Shown: positions 1 to 9,651, counted from the first letter of the stretch. The stretch is DNA of 64,000 bases from Cysteiniphilum halobium (GCF_003574425.1 NZ_QLIU01000052.1:1-64000), one strand, 5' to 3'. Notes: a model not told the origin generated them from the letters alone. Numbers and translations: made by a program.

Positions 1-325
1 TAAGATATGTTTTTTTCATGTACTATCTACCTTATTTAATTAATATGCGTTTTAAGTCCCTTACGTCGAACTTGCTTATTTAGCTTGTTATTACTACTAA
101 TTGCTGTATGTCTTATCCATAGATATTCATATAGCTTGTTTTGCTTGGTACTATACGAAGGTATTTATAAAGATTTTGCTGTGAGGATGTAAAATAAATG
201 TAAAATGCGTTCGAGACTTATACTTATTGTAATCACTTTGTGGTAGATATAGGATGTAATCCTTATCATCGTGCGTAAACACCAACTTTATGATAATTAT
301 TAAGTATTTTGTTACCTGTACATCG
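1..325. other. Intergenic, nothing recognised
   Basis: This AT-rich stretch lies downstream of the leftward operon that ends at 326. I see no convincing reading frame with a ribosome binding site, no tRNA, and no strong terminator hairpin. The open frame running leftward across 151-447 overlaps the end of the membrane-protein gene in another frame and has no family features, so it was left out. Confidence 0.5.
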
Positions 326-1279
326 CTATGCAAAAACTGCCAAAAGCACATTGGCGAGCAAGGTGTTATAGATAACAACCAAGTAGAAGACAAAGGTTGC
401 AAAAATGAGAATTTCGCGTTTGCGAATAATCTGCTTAGATAAATCAATCGTAAGCATTAAGTAATTTACCACAGATGCAATAAAGAAATATTCATAGTAA
501 GCGCTGATTAGTAACATTATGATAAGTAATATATTCGGTTTAATAGCAAGCTTGCGATACAACAAAAAGTAAATAATGATACAGCTAATCAGATAAATCA
601 GGGCTTGTACCCATTCCAGATGTGACAAAATTGAGACGAAGATTGATAGCAATGTAGTGATCATTAAGATGATTGTGTAGTTTAAGAAAATGATTGATGC
701 CTTGTGATCGGCTAAAAATAAATAAGCCATCACGGTGATTGGTCGGCATTTTTTATTTTGCCAATGACTAGAGAGCATGTTGATTGCTAGGATAATCACT
801 AAAGCAGGAGCGGTCACATATAGGATAAAAATATGCATGTCGACATATAATAAGAGAAAATCACAAATGATGAAATAGATAACAAAAAAGAATGCGTAGT
901 GTATCTGTTGCAGTGTATTAATCATGGCAAGTGGTAAGGCAAAAACTAATCCCCCATTAAAAAGCATAGCCAGATATAAAACACTATGATGTGGAATATA
1001 TTTATAAGCAACAGCATAAAATAGCATGGAAATAAGGCCAGAAAAAAGCATGATATTTTGCATTATTTGTGCATTTTGGCGCATAAACCCATAAATGCTA
1101 GGTAGTAGAATAATCCAGGGTAATGTAAACAAAATACCTTCAGTGCGATTAAAAAAATTATCCAATTGTATGGTGATTGCATATTTATCATCGATGAGGC
1201 TTAAGTTAATAAAATACACGGCAATCAATAAAAGATAGATCAAAAAATTGCGTCGCGAAAAATGAGCGTCGTTCATCAT
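326..1279 (-). CDS. Polytopic membrane protein of unknown function, last gene of a two-component operon
   Basis: The 317-residue product is almost entirely hydrophobic, with roughly nine or ten predicted transmembrane segments joined by short loops; the N-terminus (MMNDAHFSRRNF) is polar and probably cytoplasmic. I do not recognise a family and see no transporter or enzyme signature. The gene starts about 6 bases after the response-regulator stop and runs on the same strand, so it is almost certainly co-transcribed with the sensor kinase and regulator. A role in sensing or envelope response together with the kinase is inference from position only. Confidence 0.7.
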   Translation of the reverse strand: MMNDAHFSRRNFLIYLLLIAVYFINLSLIDDKYAITIQLDNFFNRTEGILFTLPWIILLPSIYGFMRQNAQIMQNIMLFSGLISMLFYAVAYKYIPHHSVLYLAMLFNGGLVFALPLAMINTLQQIHYAFFFVIYFIICDFLLLYVDMHIFILYVTAPALVIILAINMLSSHWQNKKCRPITVMAYLFLADHKASIIFLNYTIILMITTLLSIFVSILSHLEWVQALIYLISCIIIYFLLYRKLAIKPNILLIIMLLISAYYEYFFIASVVNYLMLTIDLSKQIIRKREILIFATFVFYLVVIYNTLLANVLLAVFA

Positions 1280-1285
1280 AACTTC

Positions 1286-1981
1286 CTAATACTTTAGCGC
1301 AAAACCTATGGAGTGTATGGTTTCAATCATTTCTTTGCCCAGAATTTTTCTTAGTTGTGATATATGTACATCAATACGTCGGTCAAAGCTATCAAATGGC
1401 TCATCGTAGCATTTTTTATGGATAAGTTTTTTTTCGACAACCCCGTCGTGTTGCAAAAGCATTAATAGTATTTGCGTTTTGACTTTCTTAATATAAATCT
1501 TCTCACCGTTTTTATGTTCAAGTAAATATTGCTCAGGATAAAAGTGCCAGCCCTCTAAATCGTAGGAGCTCAAAGTGTCAGGTGCCTGATCAATCTTACG
1601 CATTTGATTATAGCGACGAATATTTGCACTAATGCGTGCCTCAAGTTCCTCTAGTGAAAAGGGTTTAGTGACATAATCGTCCGCACCAATCTTTAATGAA
1701 TAAGATTTTTGTGTGGTATCACTAATCGCTGAAATCATGATAATCGGCATATCGTACACTTGGCGTATTTTTTGGCAAAGTTGGATACCATTGTCACTGC
1801 CAAGATTAATATCAAGTAACAAGCAGTCAAAAGCAGTTTCTTCAACGGCGGCTAATGTATCAAGCGACGTTGTTTTGATGATCACTTCATAATTCATGCG
1901 TTCAAGATAGCGACTGATCATTTGCGCTAACGAATCGTCGTCTTCAACAATTAAAATACGTTCCATTTGTTGTCGATCCAT
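1286..1981 (-). CDS. OmpR/PhoB-family response regulator
   Basis: A DNA-binding response regulator of about 231 residues. The receiver domain opens with an acidic cluster (VEDDD, about 14-18). The phospho-acceptor is Asp57 in LLLDINLG, and the conserved Lys106 sits in VTKPFS. The C-terminal half is a winged-helix effector ending in DRRIDVHISQLRKIL, typical of the OmpR class. The frame is open further upstream, to 2104, but that extension overlaps the kinase gene and has no receiver character. I therefore start at MDRQQMERIL; the next Met (1966) is also possible. It lies 43 bases downstream of the kinase stop. Regulated genes cannot be told from sequence. Confidence 0.88.
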   Translation of the reverse strand: MDRQQMERILIVEDDDSLAQMISRYLERMNYEVIIKTTSLDTLAAVEETAFDCLLLDINLGSDNGIQLCQKIRQVYDMPIIMISAISDTTQKSYSLKIGADDYVTKPFSLEELEARISANIRRYNQMRKIDQAPDTLSSYDLEGWHFYPEQYLLEHKNGEKIYIKKVKTQILLMLLQHDGVVEKKLIHKKCYDEPFDSFDRRIDVHISQLRKILGKEMIETIHSIGFALKY

Positions 1982-2024
1982 GTTATTGCGATGCTTTAAG
2001 TTATAGTGGAGTTTGAGAGATATT

Positions 2025-3017
2025 TCAAATAGGTTTAAGTTCAAAATAAAAGCTTTTACAGTGATCAGTTGTAGTGAATTGCAATTCAGATTGATGTTCA
2101 GCAAGTATTTTAGCTACTGAATAAAGTCCAATGCCGTGCCCATTTTTCGAGTGGTGCCAAAAAAGCTGTTTCATTACCTTGAGATCTAAATTTTGCTGTA
2201 TGATGCCGTCATCTGCTATGGCAATGCGAACTTGTTTATCAACAATGTCAGCTGATAAATAGATATTGGCATTAGCATACTCAATGGCATTGTTAAGGAG
2301 GTTATATAATACGCGCTTTAACTTAAAAGGTTTGATCATTACATAGGTTTTTTGATCGATATTAAGTGCTAAGTTTAAAGTGAGTTGTTTGCTATCTTGA
2401 GTAAGCATACGCTTATAATCCACAAATAATTGTTCGATAAAACCTCTTATTTCAATCGGCTCTTTTTTCTCAGTTAGAAGTTGATTTTCCTTGAGTTTGG
2501 CTAATGAGTGCCCTGTAATGATTTTAATCTCTTTAATATCATCTTTAACGGCGTTATAAGCATCCGTGTAATCAAGTTCAAGTTTAAATGATAGGCGTGT
2601 GTAAGGTGTTCGTAGATCGTGCAGCATTGTAAGCATATCACTTTTTTGTCGCCTTAATACATCTTTAACTAATTGATTTAACTTAAGATGCTGTTTGAAG
2701 AAATAACCATGCTTGAGCGTTTTTTCATAATCGCTATAGCCTAAGATCACCTTGCGTGTTTCGCGAATAAAGCGTGTAAGCTTGAAGTAAAAATAATATG
2801 CAATTACAAAGATGAGAAATAAGCTTAAAATTGCTAAGGTAATACTGGCATAAATATAGTAGTAATCTGTGAGGTCAATGGTACTTAATTTGTCTTTTTG
2901 TTCTGTTAAATGCTGGCTAAGACGAAAAAGCATGATAATTGTGAGAAATGATACAAGGTACTCTGGCTTTAGCACTTTTTTGAGCAGTCTATGGTACTGT
3001 TTGGTTGCTGTTTGCAT
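2025..3017 (-). CDS. Small membrane sensor histidine kinase
   Basis: This kinase of about 330 residues pairs with the downstream response regulator. Two transmembrane helices (about residues 21-36 and 58-78) enclose a very short periplasmic segment of about 20 residues, so signal sensing in or near the membrane is likely. The H-box is MLHDLRTPYTRL, with the phospho-accepting His near residue 133. The N-box is LLNNAIEYA. The G-boxes are ADDG and HGIGLYSV. The chosen ATG lies just inside a GTG at 3029; either start is possible. The ligand is unknown. Kinase, regulator and the multi-spanning protein form one leftward operon. Confidence 0.85.
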   Translation of the reverse strand: MQTATKQYHRLLKKVLKPEYLVSFLTIIMLFRLSQHLTEQKDKLSTIDLTDYYYIYASITLAILSLFLIFVIAYYFYFKLTRFIRETRKVILGYSDYEKTLKHGYFFKQHLKLNQLVKDVLRRQKSDMLTMLHDLRTPYTRLSFKLELDYTDAYNAVKDDIKEIKIITGHSLAKLKENQLLTEKKEPIEIRGFIEQLFVDYKRMLTQDSKQLTLNLALNIDQKTYVMIKPFKLKRVLYNLLNNAIEYANANIYLSADIVDKQVRIAIADDGIIQQNLDLKVMKQLFWHHSKNGHGIGLYSVAKILAEHQSELQFTTTDHCKSFYFELKPI

Positions 3018-3029
3018 TATTGTTCTCAC

Positions 3030-3389
3030 TTATTAGCTGCTTTAACAGTTTATATAGAGTTAAATATAGCTAAACATATGCATTTATGGGGATATTATGA
3101 CAAAATTACAAAACTTAGTTCTAGTGTGAAACTTGTTCAAGGCATGCTTTGGGGCATGACTCTATGCTCTTTGCATTTCGTGATTGGAAGTCCTTAGTCG
3201 TATTTGAAAGGTTAGTACACTGCCCTTGGTTTTGCACTTATCAGGAAGTATTACTTCAGACTTATTTCCACGTTGAGTGATTGTTGTATCAAGCTTGCAT
3301 CACGCTGTACAAAAGCAGTTAATTGGGCTAAGATGAGCGCCGAAATAAGCCTCAATAGACAGAAAAACAGTAAAGAAGGAGCTATCCTC
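3030..3389. other. Divergent intergenic region between sensor kinase and aconitase
   Basis: About 360 bases separate the leftward kinase operon from rightward aconitase, so promoters for both must lie here. I could not pick a single convincing -35/-10 pair. An open frame at 2991-3197 has no family features and overlaps the kinase start. The aconitase frame is open back to a TTG at 3273, but the added peptide is not conserved-looking and lacks a ribosome binding site. Confidence 0.45.
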
Positions 3390-6080
3390 ATGACGGATTT
3401 AAAACGTTCAACGAAGGTTTTGATTGATGCAAAAACGCATCAATATACCGCCTACAGCTTACAAAAATTAGCAGCTGAAACTGGCAAAGATATTACACGT
3501 TTGCCGTACTCTATTCGTGTATTGCTTGAGAACCAATTACGTAATATTGATGATTATAAGGTCAAAATTTCTGATGTTGAAAATGTGCTTAATTGGGATG
3601 CAAAAGCTCAGGTTCGTCCTGAGATTCCACACATGCCAGCACGCGTTGTAATGCAGGATTTTACCGGAGTCCCTGCAGTTGTTGATTTGGCTGCTATGCG
3701 CCAAGCGATTAAAGATGCAGGAGGGGACCCACAAAAGATTAATCCATTAGTTGATACAGCAATGGTTATTGATCATTCTGTACAGGTTGATTATTACGGT
3801 ACGAAAGATGCACTTGAGAAAAATGTTGCCAAAGAGTTTGAACGAAACGGCGAGCGCTATTCACTGTTAAAGTGGGGGCAAAAAGCATTTGATGATTTCG
3901 TTGTTGTACCGCCTGGAATGGGGATTATTCATCAGGTGAACTTAGAATATTTAGCAAAAGGTATTTTGGTTAAAGACCAACATGGCGAGAAAGTTGCTTA
4001 TCCTGATACACTTGTCGGTACTGATTCACATACGACAATGATCAATGGAATTGGTGTGATGGGCTGGGGTGTTGGTGGTATTGAAGCCGAAGCGGTTATG
4101 CTTGGTCAGCCCTATTACATGGTGTTGCCGGATGTTGTTGGTGTCAAATTAACTGGTAAGTTACGTGAGGGTGTTACGGCAACTGATTTGGTATTAACAA
4201 TTACGGAGCTCCTTCGTAAGCATGGCGTGGTTGGTAAGTTTGTTGAGTATTTTGGTGAAGGCTTAAAATACTTACCCCTTCCAGATAGAGCAACGATTGC
4301 GAACATGTCACCAGAGTACGGTGCAACCATGGGTTTCTTCCCAGTGGATGATGTGACCATGGCATTCTTTAAAAATAGTAACCGTGGTGAGTATGTTGAA
4401 TTAGCCAAGAAAGTCTATGAAGAGCAGTATTTATTCCGCCATAATCCAGCAGAAGAACCAGAATATACTGCAGTAATTGAGCTTGATATGTCAAGCGTAG
4501 ATTCTACATTAGCAGGACCTAAGCGCCCACAAGATCGTGTGGCAATGCATGATTTAAAGGCTAATTTTAAAAAGTGCTTAACGCATGAAACAGGTTTGCA
4601 TGGTTTTGGATTAACCGAAGAACAAGTCAAAGCAGCGGTTAAAGTTGAAGGCATGGATTGTAAGTTGAAACATGGTGATGTGGCGATTGCAGCGATTACT
4701 TCATGTACAAACACATCCAACCCATCGGTGTTGTTAGGTGCTGGATTACTAGCAAAAAAAGCAGTTGAAAAGGGTTTAACGGTTAAACCTTACGTTAAAA
4801 CATCATTGGCACCTGGCTCACAAGTAGTTACACAATATCTTGAGAAATCAGGATTGTTGAAATATCTCGAGCAATTAAAGTTTGATGTTGTTGGTTATGG
4901 TTGTACAACCTGTATAGGTAACTCTGGTCCATTGGACCAACCGATTGTTGATGCGATTAACAAAGGTGATTTAGTCGTTGCATCAGTAAGTTCAGGAAAT
5001 CGCAATTTTGAAGGGCGTATTAACCCCGATGTTAAAGCAAATTATTTGGCATCACCGATTCATGTGGTGGCATACGCAATTGCAGGTACGGTTGATTTTG
5101 ACCCTGAGCATGACCCAATTGGTAAAGATCAGCATGGGCAAGACGTCTACTTAAAAGATATTTGGCCAAGCTCACATGACATTGCTGAGTTGCAATCTCG
5201 CGTGATTAATAAGGAGATGTTTCAGAAGTCTTATGCCACTATTTTAGACGGTACAAAAGATTGGCAGAAACTATCGGTACCTACGGGCGAGCTATATAAA
5301 TTTGATGAGAAATCAACGTATATTCAGTGTCCTAGCTTCTTTGAGAACTTTGCAGATTCAGGTAACGGCTCTTTAGATATTATTGGTGCACGTACGCTTT
5401 TAATGTTGGGTGACTCCGTGACAACAGATCATATCTCTCCAGCGGGTTCCATTCCAGAGGAGTATCCAGCAGGACAATATTTAAAGGCGCATGGTGTTGA
5501 GAAGAAAGACTTTAACTCTTATGGATCACGCCGTGGTAATCATGAAGTAATGATGCGTGGTACGTTTGCTAATATTCGTATTCGCAATTTATTAGCACCT
5601 GGTACAGAAGGTGGGGTTACAAAATACCATCCAGACGGTTCAATTGAGTATGTATTTGATGCGGCGATGAAATATAAAGCGTCAAATACACCATTAATCG
5701 TATTGGCTGGTAAAGAGTATGGTACAGGTTCATCACGCGACTGGGCGGCTAAGGGAACTTTTTTACTAGGAGTTAAAGCGGTGATTGCTGAGAGTTATGA
5801 GCGTATTCATCGTTCAAACTTGGTTGGTATGGGGGTATTACCTTTGCAGTATGTCAATGGCCAAAGTGCCAAATCACTTGGTTTGGATGGTACAGAAACC
5901 TTTAATATTAAAGGTTTGGATAATATTAAACCACGTGAAAATGTTGTGGTTGAAGCAGTGCACACCAATGGCCACAAAACAATCTTTGAAGCCTTAGCAC
6001 GCCTAGATGCTGATGTTGATGTTGATTATTTGAAAAATGGTGGCATTTTGCAGACCGTTTTGAAAAACATGATGTCATAA
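3390..6080 (+). CDS. acnA: Aconitate hydratase A (aconitase, 4Fe-4S)
   Basis: Interconverts citrate and isocitrate in the TCA cycle using a 4Fe-4S cluster. The product of about 896 residues matches the length of the AcnA/IRP-type monomeric family (about 890). Cluster-ligand motifs are visible: SCTNTSNPS for the first cysteine and [14 protein letters not shown] for the paired cysteines. [22 protein letters not shown] is typical of the N-terminal domains, and [11 protein letters not shown] with [15 protein letters not shown] typical of the C-terminal swivelling domain. The ATG at 3390 is preceded by GAAGGAG with good spacing, so it is preferred over the upstream in-frame TTG. It stands alone, followed by palindromic repeats. 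Confidence 0.96.
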   Translation: MTDLKRSTKVLIDAKTHQYTAYSLQKLAAETGKDITRLPYSIRVLLENQLRNIDDYKVKISDVENVLNWDAKAQVRPEIPHMPARVVMQDFTGVPAVVDLAAMRQAIKDAGGDPQKINPLVDTAMVIDHSVQVDYYGTKDALEKNVAKEFERNGERYSLLKWGQKAFDDFVVVPPGMGIIHQVNLEYLAKGILVKDQHGEKVAYPDTLVGTDSHTTMINGIGVMGWGVGGIEAEAVMLGQPYYMVLPDVVGVKLTGKLREGVTATDLVLTITELLRKHGVVGKFVEYFGEGLKYLPLPDRATIANMSPEYGATMGFFPVDDVTMAFFKNSNRGEYVELAKKVYEEQYLFRHNPAEEPEYTAVIELDMSSVDSTLAGPKRPQDRVAMHDLKANFKKCLTHETGLHGFGLTEEQVKAAVKVEGMDCKLKHGDVAIAAITSCTNTSNPSVLLGAGLLAKKAVEKGLTVKPYVKTSLAPGSQVVTQYLEKSGLLKYLEQLKFDVVGYGCTTCIGNSGPLDQPIVDAINKGDLVVASVSSGNRNFEGRINPDVKANYLASPIHVVAYAIAGTVDFDPEHDPIGKDQHGQDVYLKDIWPSSHDIAELQSRVINKEMFQKSYATILDGTKDWQKLSVPTGELYKFDEKSTYIQCPSFFENFADSGNGSLDIIGARTLLMLGDSVTTDHISPAGSIPEEYPAGQYLKAHGVEKKDFNSYGSRRGNHEVMMRGTFANIRIRNLLAPGTEGGVTKYHPDGSIEYVFDAAMKYKASNTPLIVLAGKEYGTGSSRDWAAKGTFLLGVKAVIAESYERIHRSNLVGMGVLPLQYVNGQSAKSLGLDGTETFNIKGLDNIKPRENVVVEAVHTNGHKTIFEALARLDADVDVDYLKNGGILQTVLKNMMS

Positions 6081-6085
6081 TGATA

Positions 6086-6116
6086 TGTAAAAGGGCGATT
6101 CGTGAATCGTCCTTAC
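6086..6116. repeat. Single REP-like palindrome after aconitase
   Basis: The sequence AAGGGCGATTCGTGAATCGTCCTTA is a nearly perfect inverted repeat with the same edge (GTAAGGGC...) as the REP-like units further right. It lies just after the acnA stop and could act as a transcript-end or processing hairpin. It differs from the 6171-6233 units in its core, so it is either an older or a variant copy. Confidence 0.65.
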
Positions 6117-6146
6117 GTATCCATATGGGAATCCTTCGTATGTGTG

Positions 6147-6233
6147 TTATTGCAATCATTTTATATAAAGGGCGTAGGGGCAATTCATGAATTGCCCTTA
6201 CATGAATTGCCCTTACATGAAGAATTGCTCTTA
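6147..6233. repeat. Left copy of transposase-flanking repeat with three 15-bp units
   Basis: A leader (ttattgcaatcatttTATAtaaag...) is followed by a palindrome GGGGCAATTCATGAATTGCCC. Tandem units of CATGAATTGCCCTTA then follow at 6186-6200 and 6201-6215, with a third, degenerate unit at 6216-6233. The leader plus first palindrome recurs almost identically at about 6829-6898 on the other side of the transposase gene, as a direct repeat. Such arrangements fit REP elements mobilised by a Y1 (RAYT) transposase. Confidence 0.8.
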
Positions 6234-6273
6234 CATATATTTCTCTTAAAATACATACAAATTGGAAATGGAT

Positions 6274-6819
6274 ATGAGCAGCAGGGAGCAAAATCGTCAT
6301 TCAATCCGTCTAAGTGGGTATGATTATTCTCAAGAAGGGATGTATTTTGTAACAACTTGCACGCAAGATAGAGCGTGTTTATTTGGAGACATCGTCAATG
6401 GCAAAATGATATTGAATGAATTAGGTGACATTGTTCGTAGCGAGTGGTTAAAAATCGAAGCAATATGGTCAAATGTAAAATGTGATGCATTTGTTGTCAT
6501 GCCAAATCATTTCCATGGAGTTGTGGTTATCACCAATACCGTAGGGGCAATTCATGAATTGCCCCTACATGAATTGCCCCTACAGATGACCATAAAGCAA
6601 CGACGTAATATGCTACTACCCAAAATTATTGGACGATTCAAAATGCAAGTATCAAAGCAAGTCAATCTTGTTCGAGGTATGCCAGGGCAAAAATTGTGGC
6701 AACGCAATTATTATGAACATGTTGTTCGTGATGAGGATGACTATCTGAGAATATATGAATACATAGACAATAATCCATTACAATGGGAGTTGGATTCTTT
6801 ACATCCTCAAAACCTGTAA
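6274..6819 (+). CDS. REP-associated tyrosine transposase (Y1/HUH family) with repeat-encoded insertion
   Basis: About 181 residues. The N-terminal SIRLSGYDYSQEGMYFVTTCTQ and the HUH-like metal site in VMPNHFHGVVV are typical of RAYT/Y1_Tnp single-strand endonucleases. The C-terminus carries LWQRNYYEHVVRDEDDY and YIDNNPLQW, also typical. In the middle, bases 6541-6584 are a copy of the flanking REP-like repeat. They are translated in frame as VGAIHELPLHELPL between the HUH strand and the C-terminal helices. The insertion adds whole codons, so the frame stays open, but activity cannot be judged. Start at 6274 chosen for spacing from GGA; 6268 is possible. The gene is flanked by direct repeats of the same element. 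Confidence 0.85.
   Translation: MSSREQNRHSIRLSGYDYSQEGMYFVTTCTQDRACLFGDIVNGKMILNELGDIVRSEWLKIEAIWSNVKCDAFVVMPNHFHGVVVITNTVGAIHELPLHELPLQMTIKQRRNMLLPKIIGRFKMQVSKQVNLVRGMPGQKLWQRNYYEHVVRDEDDYLRIYEYIDNNPLQWELDSLHPQNL
6541..6584. repeat. REP-like repeat inside the transposase coding sequence
   Basis: The palindrome GTAGGGGCAATTCATGAATT plus GCCCCTAC is followed by a second 15-bp unit (CATGAATTGCCCCTA). It sits within the transposase gene and keeps the reading frame because the unit length is a multiple of three. This copy is a more perfect palindrome than the neighbouring arrays: it has CCCCTA, where they have CCCTTA. Confidence 0.85.
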
Positions 6820-6828
6820 GGGCGATGT

Positions 6829-6973
6829 ATTATTGCAATCATTTGGTATAAAGGTCGTAGGGGCAATTCATGAATTGCCCTTACACGAATTGCCCTTACA
6901 TGAATTGCCCTTACATGAATTGCCCTTACACGAATTGCCCTTACATGAATTGCCCTTACATGAATTGCTCTTA
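6829..6973. repeat. Right copy of flanking repeat with seven tandem 15-bp units
   Basis: The same leader as at 6147 (ttattgcaatcattt...) runs into the GGGGCAATTCATGAATTGCCC palindrome. Seven tandem 15-bp units CAYGAATTGCCCTTA follow at 6869-6973, with C/T variation at the third base of units two and five and one CCC-to-CTC change in the last. A weakly similar remnant (CATGAATTCCCTCGTA) follows at about 6980. There are no spacers, so this is not a CRISPR. Reading frames through it (HELPL repeated) are by-products of the repeat. Confidence 0.88.
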
Positions 6974-7127
6974 TATACACATGAATTCCCTCGTATATGG
7001 ATTTGCAGCAGACAACAGTTGTCAAAACACCCCCTGTCATGTACATTATCCGAGATTTTAAATAGTATACCGCTTGTTAATTATTTTACGGTCGGTGTGA
7101 TAATATACCTCAACAGGAGATTTAGTA

Positions 7128-7481
7128 ATGAATAAGTTATTAGTAGCATTGTCATCGCTATTGTTATTAACATCAAGCGCTTTTGCTGAAGGCGCTGCTG
7201 GTGGCTCAGCAATGAGCTCTATTTTGATGTTGGTTGCGTTTTTTGCAATTTTTTATTTCTTACTTATTCGTCCGCAAATGAAACGTAGTAAAGAGCAGCG
7301 TAAAATGATCTCTGAATTGGCTAAAGGTGATGAAGTGATGACAAACGGTGGCATTATTGGCAAGATTGCTAAAATTGGTGAAAACTATACTGAGATTGAA
7401 ATTGCAGAGAATGTTATTATTAAGGTGCAAAAAAGTGCGGTTTCTGGTGTTTTACCAAAAGGTGCTGTTAAAACCAGTTAA
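7128..7481 (+). CDS. yajC: Preprotein translocase accessory subunit YajC
   Basis: A 117-residue inner-membrane protein that associates with SecD-SecF at the Sec translocon. The N-terminus resembles a cleavable or signal-anchor segment (LLVALSSLLLLTSSAFA). The membrane helix is at about residues 30-47 (ILMLVAFFAIFYFLLIRPQMKR), followed directly by the family signature IRPQMKRSKEQRKM and a short cytoplasmic domain with GDEVMTNGGIIGKI. The ATG has AGGAG upstream (aacaggagatttagtaATG). It is followed by secD and secF in the classic order, although about 210 bases separate it from secD. Confidence 0.95.
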   Translation: MNKLLVALSSLLLLTSSAFAEGAAGGSAMSSILMLVAFFAIFYFLLIRPQMKRSKEQRKMISELAKGDEVMTNGGIIGKIAKIGENYTEIEIAENVIIKVQKSAVSGVLPKGAVKTS

Positions 7482-7695
7482 TTTTGACTATACCCATTGT
7501 GCATCCTTTTGTGGTGTTTAGTTGCTAACAAGTTCTGTGAAGATTTTGACAAGCTGGGTTGCAGATAATAGCTAGGACTATCATTAAACTTCAACTTATC
7601 AAAATCACGCAAAATGCAAAGCAAGAAACTCTGTGAAATGGTTTATGATGGGTATATATTGCTATACAGTCAACTCAAACTAAGGTATTAGGATT

Positions 7696-9642
7696 ATGCT
7701 TCATCCCAGACAAAAAGCTGCGGTTAATAAGTATCCTTTGTGGAAATATATTACCATTTTGGTCATTGCGATTTTGTCGATTATTTATGCGTTACCCAAT
7801 TTGTTTGGTGAAACGCCATCACTACAAATATCTCCCAAAGATGGTACGGTGAGCGCAACACTTGTAACGCAAATTAAAGACACATTAAACGCGCAAAAGA
7901 TTGCATATAAATCATTGCATCAAGAATCAAGCACAGTGGTGCAAGTCAGATTTGCAGACGCACAAGATCAGATTGCAGCACGCACAGTTTTACAAAAAAC
8001 AATAGGTAATGATTATATTATCGCGCTTAACATGGCAGCAAACACACCAAACTGGTTGCTGGCATTAGGTGCTGAACCCATGAATTTGGGTCTTGATTTG
8101 CGTGGTGGGATGTATTTAGTTCTTGAAGCAGATACACAATCTGCGATTAATGCGCGTCTGGACAATGCCTTAGAGAGTTTGGCACAAGGCATTAAAAAAC
8201 TGGGTGTCACCCCTGAGTCGCAATTAAAAGCATCACAAAAGTCCAGCATAACCAAAGTGCTTACCGTACCTGTGACGTATAGTGGTACTGGCTATGTTGC
8301 CTTGACCTTTACCAATAAAGCTGATCTAGATAAAGCGATTGCTTATATCAAAGCTGATTATAGTAAGACGCAAAATAATCAGTTGGTTTATAGTGCTTTG
8401 AAAGACAAAACCCTTCTTGTAACCTTCAACACGCAATTGCTAGCACAAATTAAGCAAGAAGCTATTTCACAAGTGGTAACGGTAATGCGTAATCGTATTA
8501 ATGCACTAGGGGTTGCCGAGGCTTCTGTTGCTGCTTCTGGGGATTCGCGTGTAATTATTGAGCTACCCGGGTTGCAAGATGCCGCACGTGCCAAGCAGAT
8601 CTTAGGTGGCACGTCAACGGCAAGTTTCTATATTGTTACTCGAGTAACTGATCGTTTGAAAGTTGAAGAGCAGGGCATTAAAGTATACCCATTAATTACA
8701 AATGGCCAAACAGGTTACTATCAGCTTAATGGCAATCCAGTGGTTAGTGGTAGTGCGATTGTCAATGCATCTCCTGGCATTGATCATCAAAGTGGGCAGC
8801 CGATCGTTGCAGTGCAATTAAGCTCAGATGCGGCGGGTCACTTTAGAGAAGTTACTGCTAAGCACGTTGGTGATCTTATGGGGGTAATGCTTGTTAATAC
8901 AACCTATAAAAAAGAAATGATCAATGGCAAAGAGGTCAGTAAAATTGAAAAAACAGAAAAGCTTGTCAATGCGGCAACTATTCAAAGCGCATTAGGTGCT
9001 AATTTCCAAATTACAGGTCTTGCTCAACGTGAAGCTAATAACTTGGCGTTGATGATTCGCTCAGGGGCGTTGCAAGTGCCTGTGCATATTGCGCAAGAGC
9101 AACAAATCGGCCCAACTCTTGGTAAGCAAAATATTGAGCAAGGTATGTGGTCTATTGTGGTGGCTTTGATTCTTGTTGTGCTATTTATGGCGATTTACTA
9201 TCACTTATTTGGTATGATCGCAAATGTTGCATTGATATTAAACTTAGTGTTAATTATTGCCATTATGTCAATTATTCCAGGGGCAACCTTAACGCTTCCT
9301 GGTATTGCTGGTATTGTATTAAATTTAGGTATGTCGATTGATGGTAACGTGTTGGTGTTTGAGCGAATACGTGAAGAGCTTAGAAATGGCATGCCCGTAC
9401 AAAGTGCGATCTCGGCAGGTTATGAGCGCGCCTTTGGTACGATTGTCGATTCAAACGTTACAACCTTGATTGTGGCAATTATCCTCTTTGCCATTGGTAC
9501 GGGTGCGGTTAAGGGCTTTGCGGTAACATTAATTATCGGTATTCTAACATCGATGTTTACTGCAGTAACTGTTTCACGTGCGATGACGAATCTTATTTAT
9601 GGTTCACGTCGTAATCTTAAAAAATTATCAATCGGAATATAG
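7696..9642 (+). CDS. secD: Protein translocase subunit SecD
   Basis: An inner-membrane component that uses the proton gradient to assist late steps of Sec export. It is 648 residues, close to the usual 600-620. One N-terminal transmembrane helix (YITILVIAILSIIYALPNLFG) precedes a large periplasmic region that includes GLDLRGGMYLVLE. The C-terminal five-helix RND-type bundle contains GPTLGKQNIEQG and the conserved GMSIDGNVLVFERIREELRNG. The start follows TAAGGTATTAGGATT. It is separated from secF by about 10 bases, so the two are co-transcribed. Confidence 0.96.
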   Translation: MLHPRQKAAVNKYPLWKYITILVIAILSIIYALPNLFGETPSLQISPKDGTVSATLVTQIKDTLNAQKIAYKSLHQESSTVVQVRFADAQDQIAARTVLQKTIGNDYIIALNMAANTPNWLLALGAEPMNLGLDLRGGMYLVLEADTQSAINARLDNALESLAQGIKKLGVTPESQLKASQKSSITKVLTVPVTYSGTGYVALTFTNKADLDKAIAYIKADYSKTQNNQLVYSALKDKTLLVTFNTQLLAQIKQEAISQVVTVMRNRINALGVAEASVAASGDSRVIIELPGLQDAARAKQILGGTSTASFYIVTRVTDRLKVEEQGIKVYPLITNGQTGYYQLNGNPVVSGSAIVNASPGIDHQSGQPIVAVQLSSDAAGHFREVTAKHVGDLMGVMLVNTTYKKEMINGKEVSKIEKTEKLVNAATIQSALGANFQITGLAQREANNLALMIRSGALQVPVHIAQEQQIGPTLGKQNIEQGMWSIVVALILVVLFMAIYYHLFGMIANVALILNLVLIIAIMSIIPGATLTLPGIAGIVLNLGMSIDGNVLVFERIREELRNGMPVQSAISAGYERAFGTIVDSNVTTLIVAIILFAIGTGAVKGFAVTLIIGILTSMFTAVTVSRAMTNLIYGSRRNLKKLSIGI

Positions 9643-9651
9643 GGGTGTCGC

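Noticed and set aside
3273-3389. Upstream extension of aconitase from a TTG
   Set aside because: The ATG at 3390 has a good ribosome binding site and gives the normal AcnA length; the added peptide looks non-coding.
6869-6973. Possible CRISPR array
   Set aside because: Units are 15 bp, directly abutting, with no unique spacers and no cas genes nearby.
6102-7135. Several overlapping open frames full of HELPL or NCPYM repeats on both strands
   Set aside because: They are translations of the 15-bp REP-like repeat, which lacks stops because its length is a multiple of three; they have no independent gene features.
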